Shown here piece after piece: positions 59,094 to 64,000 of a DNA stretch of 64,000 nt (positions within the stretch are counted from its first letter, which is position 1; each line of letters opens with the position of its first letter). Below the pieces are notes generated by a model that saw only the letters and a program-made list of their open reading frames with translations, ran no database searches and was not told where the DNA came from. Source of the stretch: Nomia melanderi (taxonomy: Eukaryota > Arthropoda > Insecta > Hymenoptera > Halictidae); the NCBI RefSeq assembly GCF_051020985.1, contig NC_135001.1:18159896-18223895 (forward strand). The letters are read 5' to 3'. The position numbers were made by a program, and so were the translations under genes.

Positions 59094-62000
59094 ATTTTAT
59101 CCGCACTGACATAACATATAAATATAATTTATTAACACAACACTAATTCACTGTTATTAATTCACGTACCGGTTTACGCGCGCTACACTAATGAATCGCA
59201 AATTTGAAGTTATATAGATCGAACACTCCACAACGCGCAGAGAATAGAGTCCTCGCAAATCCTGTCTGTGGAATTGTCCAATAGTATTTCGTAAACGAAC
59301 AAAAATCAAAGTGCTCTCTTACTCCATGGTATTCAATGATTATTTCGTAGCGGCAAGTTTGAATAAAACTGAGGTGAAAATTATTTCGTTTCCTCGGTTC
59401 GCCTTTACTTTATTCAATATAGAAATTAAAATATTGATTAGTAGTAAATAAAACATACAAAGAATCTGTGTAAATAAATTGTAGTTTAAATTACACCATT
59501 GACGAGGGACAATGTAGACTAGACTGGTGGGACTTCGTGTCCGATGATCTGAAATACCGATCGTGTAGGAAAACTAGATTTTTCATCACCGACGAGAGTC
59601 AAAATAAATTTACAGGTGGAATATTACTCCGATCAGAACATGAAAATTTTCAAAATTACAGAAAGTTACACTAAAATAATAAAACACTTTTTTGCAAAAT
59701 TTTACATCTTAACCTCTGCATCGTAAAAAATCCGCCTGCGAACATTATTTCTATCTAAAAGGACCTGTATGCAAAATTTCAACTTAATCGGATTTTTTAT
59801 TCTGATGTTACAGTTAAGAATGTTTGTCTCCTTATAAATTTCATATATATCAGTAAAGTGTAAACTTTAATTACAATGTATGATAATTTAATTAATGAAA
59901 TATACCCATTGCAGTTATATTTACATCTCATAGAATATAATCTTTTCATGAGTTTCTGTATTATATTTTAACATTAAATCATGGGGATCTGGTTTCAATA
60001 TAATAAGTATTCCTCAATTTTTGGATCATATAGATTTGTTTATATTTCACATGAACAGACGTATTAAAAACGATTAGTTTGATTTCATCAATAGCAGTAC
60101 TAAAAGATAAATGTCGACATAATTCTTTTACAATGTTACGTTCTATTGAATTCAATCACTGATTTCAACACTAGAACTACCGGAGCAGTCAAAATGACTG
60201 GTTTCGATTTTTTGTTTGGCAATTATTGATATCTTCGAAGCATTGAATATTCGAAATGATTTTGAAAATAAATAGTTTCATTTGAGTACTATGATGAATG
60301 TCTGAAGAAACTGAAAATAATCTATTGTTACAATTTTTATAGGAATCGCATATTAATCGTATTAAATGCTCGGTAGTTCTAGTGTTAATGAAGGTACATA
60401 ATTAGTTGCTTTTGTATTATTAGTTACGAAATATACCTCTTTCTGAATTAGTTTTCCAAATTATCATTTGGTTCACCTTCAAAATCGATTTTCTAGGATA
60501 ACGTTCAAACATACACACGAAAATTGAGGATATCGTTGTGTGTGGTCGATGAAGGAATAAACTGCGACGATTCTGTGGCGACTTGAATAGCGGTAATATC
60601 CTCTCAGGTGACAAACGAGGGAGTGACGCTGTGGGACGTCCGGCGTTCTGATGCTGTTCGACAAATTATCTCACCTCCGGTCGAATGCTGTGAAAAATCA
60701 CCAATACCGTGACGAAGCGTTATTGTTGATCGATAAAATCGTATCGTTGTGCCAGAATAATTAAGTCTCCAAATGGTTCATAAGATATTTTATAATATAT
60801 CATATTCTTCATAGCAAATATTAAGTAACATACAATCGCGTAACGTCGGGAGCTTAAATATTTATGAAATAGTTTACTTATTTACAAAGTTACTTCGGTC
60901 TTAATCGAGAGAAAACATTATTAACTAACTTATATGTATATATAATTACAGAATGTGTAATTCGAATGTTATTAACTTTATTAGTTGAATGTTAATCATT
61001 TTTATAATGGAATGCTTTATATTTCAGATTATATAATTAACTAAAATACCTATGATAGAATTAATATTTTATTAGTAGTTCATAAACGATTTGTACGAAC
61101 TGTTAATATATTGAAGGGTCTTTTTATTTCATATATTCATTGGTTATTTTGTTTTCGTCTTTGAGCACACGAAAAGGTAATACAGAGAATATGGTTTCCT
61201 ACCTATGCATGACTTTTACTTTATATGGGAAAGCCGTACCATCATAACACCCTTGGTACCGGGTGGCACTACATATGGATCATTAGGAAACACAATATGA
61301 AACAGCTGTGTATAGTTACTCGTCTTAAATCGGTTAATCACAAGAGTTTAAAATACTCTCTTCCGTATAAAAGATATAGAAATATTAATAAATTATTTTT
61401 GAACAACTATTCTTCACGAAACAAATATATATACGAATCGTTTATTTTGTAAGTGGCTTAAGTCCATTTTCCAAAAAAATCATTTAATAATTATAACAAT
61501 TCCAATTCTGTATTATCTTTTTATTCTTAACAGTTTTTTTATCGGCTCATATATACTGTTATATACTATATACTGTTTCTAGCGTTCTTCAGAAACGCAT
61601 GTTTATATTATTTATTCTACTGTTATTTATCCTTGCCGTTATTTTTCCGTAAAAATTATTACTAAAAATCTTGAAGTTACATTTTTCTGTGATTCTTTAC
61701 ATCCTTTTATATTTTGAACGTGTACATAATTCAGCAAATATTTGAAACATAAAAAATTCAAATCACAAAATCAAATCACAAAAAGAATTGAAAAATCCTT
61801 CGTCAGACATTTAACCCGTATTATATTGAAATAACTTGAACAAAAATTTCTATATTTTCAATTTAAAATTTTTCAAAAACATTTTACCTTTGAAACTTTG
61901 TTACGAAATGAAGGTCAGAAGAATTAAGCGAAGTTACATATAATGTAGAATCCATCAAATGTCTTGTCAGTAAATCACGAAAACATTCTAAATTACACTT

Positions 62001-62513
62001 ATTCTAATCTGAAAACTACTTATCTGAAACGTCATTTTTAAGCGTAGTTCATTTTAATTATTAAAATTCAAACATATGTAACGTCTAAAGGAAATTACGT
62101 GGTGTGATTAAACTTTGATCAGAGGAAACGATTTAGAAAACGATGTTTTATAGACAGAAATCTAATGACATCAGTTTTGAAATGTTCCACACACTGTAAT
62201 GCGCAATATACGAAAGAAGACGTATGTTCCGAAGTATTTTCGTCTTTCTTCATGCGACAATATTACCAAGGGGGATGAAACTCCGCCTTCCGAAAAAAAT
62301 ACCGCCCCCGACATGCGCCCTCGGAACGTGACTGCTTTTCGTCTCATCTACAATCGTTCTTTTAATCTGTTTCGCGTGGTGCCCATCTAAGTCGGAGTTG
62401 TCCTTCTTCGTATCTAAATCCTACCGGTGAATTGTCTGAAATTTTATCGTCAGTGAAGTCAGTGATACGCTTTCGCAAACTCAGTCTCTTTGGAAATATT
62501 AAACGAATTTATA
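59094..62513. other. divergent intergenic region between GCP3 and the zinc-finger gene
   Basis: About 3.4 kb that must hold both promoters. Sequence just upstream of each start (59100-59340 and 62180-62510) is less AT-rich, as expected for 5' ends. It also contains the MITE at 60169 and a mixed-composition block at about 60480-60760. No specific promoter motif can be named with confidence. Confidence 0.6.
60169..60384. mobile_element. TTAA-type MITE, CACTARAACTACCG family, best-matched ends
   Basis: A 216-bp element with inverted ends CACTAGAACTACCG and CGGTAGTTCTAGTG (14 bp perfect, extended by GAGCA with one extra base). TTAA follows the right end (60385-60388); the left flank is degraded to TCAA. 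The interior differs from the other copies, so it may be a subfamily. Confidence 0.75.
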
Positions 62514-62520
62514 ATGTCCG
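62514..62520 (+). CDS. zinc-finger gene exon 1: 7-nt coding start
   Basis: ATGTCCG immediately before GTAAGC at 62521. Its phase-1 end fits the two-base start of the next exon at 62660. If this exon is not used, translation could start at the in-frame ATG at 62680 (MPLDLS). Confidence 0.65.
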
Positions 62521-63822
62521 GTAAGCTTCGAAGTTACTAGCAGACAGTTTTTGTGATTTTTATGTGTATTCAAATGTTAGCGCTCTTAATGCATTCATTG
62601 GCAAGTTAACTGAATTTCGATTAAATATGGAATTGATGTTTGTTGGATTTAATATTTAGTATGGAGCGTTGTTCAGGATATGCCTTTAGATCTAAGCTGC
62701 CGTAGATCTGAGGGGAAACTAAGCTTGATTAGTCCTTCGAAGTATCAAAGGTGTTTGCCATGTCAGACGTGTGGTAAGAATTTTGACAGGCCATCCTTGT
62801 TAAAGAGACATTTACGGACTCACACAGGTCAGATTCGTCAAAATGATATTTCATTAATCTATTCTAACGTATCTCAATGTTTGTTTGATGATGTATCCAA
62901 TTCTTGAAACTTCTCAAACAATTTTATGCTTTTTTCTTTGTAATTTTCGTGTCACATCGATATATGAATCGTTTCTATTAAGAGTGACTTAAGTCCACTT
63001 AAAAAAGATTAAAGAACTGTTAAAGAATAAAAAGATTATATAAAATTATAACTATTATAAGGATTAACTTGATTTTTTAATTGGCTTCGGCTACTTTAAA
63101 AATAAATGGCTCATATGTGTGTATCATTCAATAAATTAAGTATAACTCGAAATCGTCTTATGAAATTTCAAATGTTACGATATCCATAAATGGAATGAAG
63201 TTTATTTCCTTTTCCTTTAATTAACTCTTTCAGACCTGATTTTTGTACAAAATTATGTTCACATATCTAACAATAATGGACCGCCATTTAATGTACCATT
63301 AGTAACGACATTATTTCGAAAGAAATAGGCTGAAAGTAAAGGTGTATATAAGATTGCATGTCACACTTTCCATATTCTATCAAATATTGAAGTAAAACAA
63401 TGTATATTATAATGTGTACTGGTCTGAAGGGATTAAATTTCTTAAAGTATTTTTCCTAATAGTTCATAATTAATGTAATTTTCTGTTATGAAATAAGGAA
63501 ATGCTTATAAAATGAAGGAAAATATAGTTAACAACGTATCTGTTTGAAATGGAAAAGTATTCTGCATCGATAATTTAGATTGGCTTCTTAAAATTATTTT
63601 TCTGAAAAATACGTGCAATTTATTTTAATACAGATATTCCTCAAATTGACAGGTGAAAAGCCGCATGGTTGTACCGTGTGCGGGAAAATGTTTAGTACTA
63701 GTAGTTCTTTGAACACACACGTCAGAATTCACACCGGAGAACGACCACACGAGTGTCCCATTTGTGGGAAACGATTCACCGCTTCTTCGAACTTATATTA
63801 TCATCGAATGACCCATTACAAG
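62514..63822 (+). CDS. C2H2 zinc-finger protein with N-terminal PLDLS motif (3' end beyond window)
   Basis: Exons 62514-62520 (ATGTCCG), 62660-62827 and 63653-63822 join in phase to give 115 residues starting MSVWSVVQDMPLDLSCRR. PLDLS (11-15) matches the PxDLS motif that recruits the CtBP corepressor. Three C2H2 fingers follow: C37/C40/H53/H57, C65/C68/H81/H85 and C93/C96/H109/H113, with HTGEKPH and HTGERPH linkers. The splice between exons 2 and 3 falls exactly in the first HTG/EKP linker. The last exon ends AAG/GTGTTT after HRMTHYK, and further fingers are expected downstream. It is probably a DNA-binding transcriptional repressor in the nucleus. I do not recognise the orthologue. Confidence 0.88.
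62660..62827 (+). CDS. zinc-finger gene exon 2: PLDLS motif and finger 1
   Basis: The acceptor is AATATTTAG at 62651-62659 and the donor ACAG/GTCAGA. It encodes VVQDMPLDLSCRRSEGKLS and finger 1, CQTCGKNFDRPSLLKRHLRT then H. An out-of-frame ATG at 62661 would terminate early, so it is not the start. Confidence 0.88.
63225..63432. mobile_element. TTAA-flanked MITE with CTYTTTCAGACC ends in a zinc-finger gene intron
   Basis: A 208-bp element between TTAA at 63221-63224 and 63433-63436. The left end is CTCTTTCAGACCTG and the inverted right end is TCCCTTCAGACCAG. It lies in the intron between exons 2 and 3 of the zinc-finger gene. Confidence 0.6.
63653..63822 (+). CDS. zinc-finger gene exon 3: fingers 2 and 3
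   Basis: The acceptor is TTGACAG ending at 63652. It encodes CTVCGKMFSTSSSLNTHVRI then H, an HTGERPH linker, and CPICGKRFTASSNLYYHRMT then H. The frame continues open past 63822, but the sequence there is AT-rich and unlike a finger, so the GT at 63823 is taken as the donor. Confidence 0.88.
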
Positions 63823-63914
63823 GTGTTTATATTTTTCCATTATTGTTGGATTATCTCGTACAAATCACAATTTAAACATATTTTGTTCACTTTCGGAAAA
63901 CGGAGCAAGTTTAA

Positions 63915-64000
63915 CCCTTTGCGGACGAAGATTGTTGGAAGTACACAAAACCTTCTGCATATTCTGCTAAATTAAACACTGAATGCTTAAATCATAGAGA
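63915..64000. mobile_element. possible TTAA-type element cut by the window edge
   Basis: TTAACCCTTTGCGGACGAAG begins at about 63911. This is a TTAA followed by a CCCTTTGC end like those of the piggyBac-type MITEs above. Any right end lies outside the window. Confidence 0.35.

Noticed and set aside
1..64000. tRNA, rRNA and CRISPR-like arrays
   Set aside because: No cloverleaf with a GGTTCGAATCC-type arm, no rRNA core and no regularly spaced repeats with unique spacers were seen.

Overview
This is a eukaryotic, very AT-rich window whose genes and repeats point to an insect, most probably a hymenopteran such as a bee. Reasons: a DIP/lachesin-type immunoglobulin cell-surface gene with phase-1 exons and 7-9 kb introns; an animal gamma-tubulin complex component 3 gene with short introns; a C2H2 zinc-finger gene with a PxDLS motif; a decayed non-LTR retrotransposon fragment whose reading frame resembles LINE C-termini common in ant and bee genomes; and many short TTAA-flanked inverted-repeat elements. 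Species assignment is inference. No bacterial, phage or CRISPR features are present.

Layout. Positions 1-13672 hold no exon I can prove. They contain repeats, TTAA-flanked MITEs and two GC-richer islands (about 1780-2140 and 8400-9500). From 13673 to 41688 on the plus strand lie seven exons of a DIP-like gene: second and third Ig domains, a linker, and a hydrophobic C-terminus. The first Ig domain and signal peptide are not found and probably lie upstream of the window. From 41689 to 51636 there is no intact gene, but there is a decayed LINE fragment (43640-44330, antisense) and a reading frame broken by stops (44911-45468). From 51637 to 59093 on the minus strand a complete 11-exon gamma-tubulin complex component 3 gene can be rebuilt, with all phases matching and a predicted 818 residues; one intron uses a GC donor. 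From 62514 to the right edge a plus-strand C2H2 zinc-finger gene starts with a 7-nt coding exon; it is cut by the window end.

How the genes relate. The DIP-like gene and the GCP3 gene converge tail to tail across about 10 kb. GCP3 and the zinc-finger gene diverge from about 3.4 kb of intergenic DNA. They have unrelated jobs: cell-surface recognition in neurons, microtubule nucleation, and probable transcriptional repression. Nothing suggests joint function.

The most notable non-genic signal is the density and variety of TTAA-flanked inverted-repeat elements. At least five terminal-sequence families are seen, consistent with piggyBac-type target-site choice. There are also several local tandem duplications (periods of about 38, 49, 100, 191 and 195 bp). 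I found no convincing new multi-gene system.
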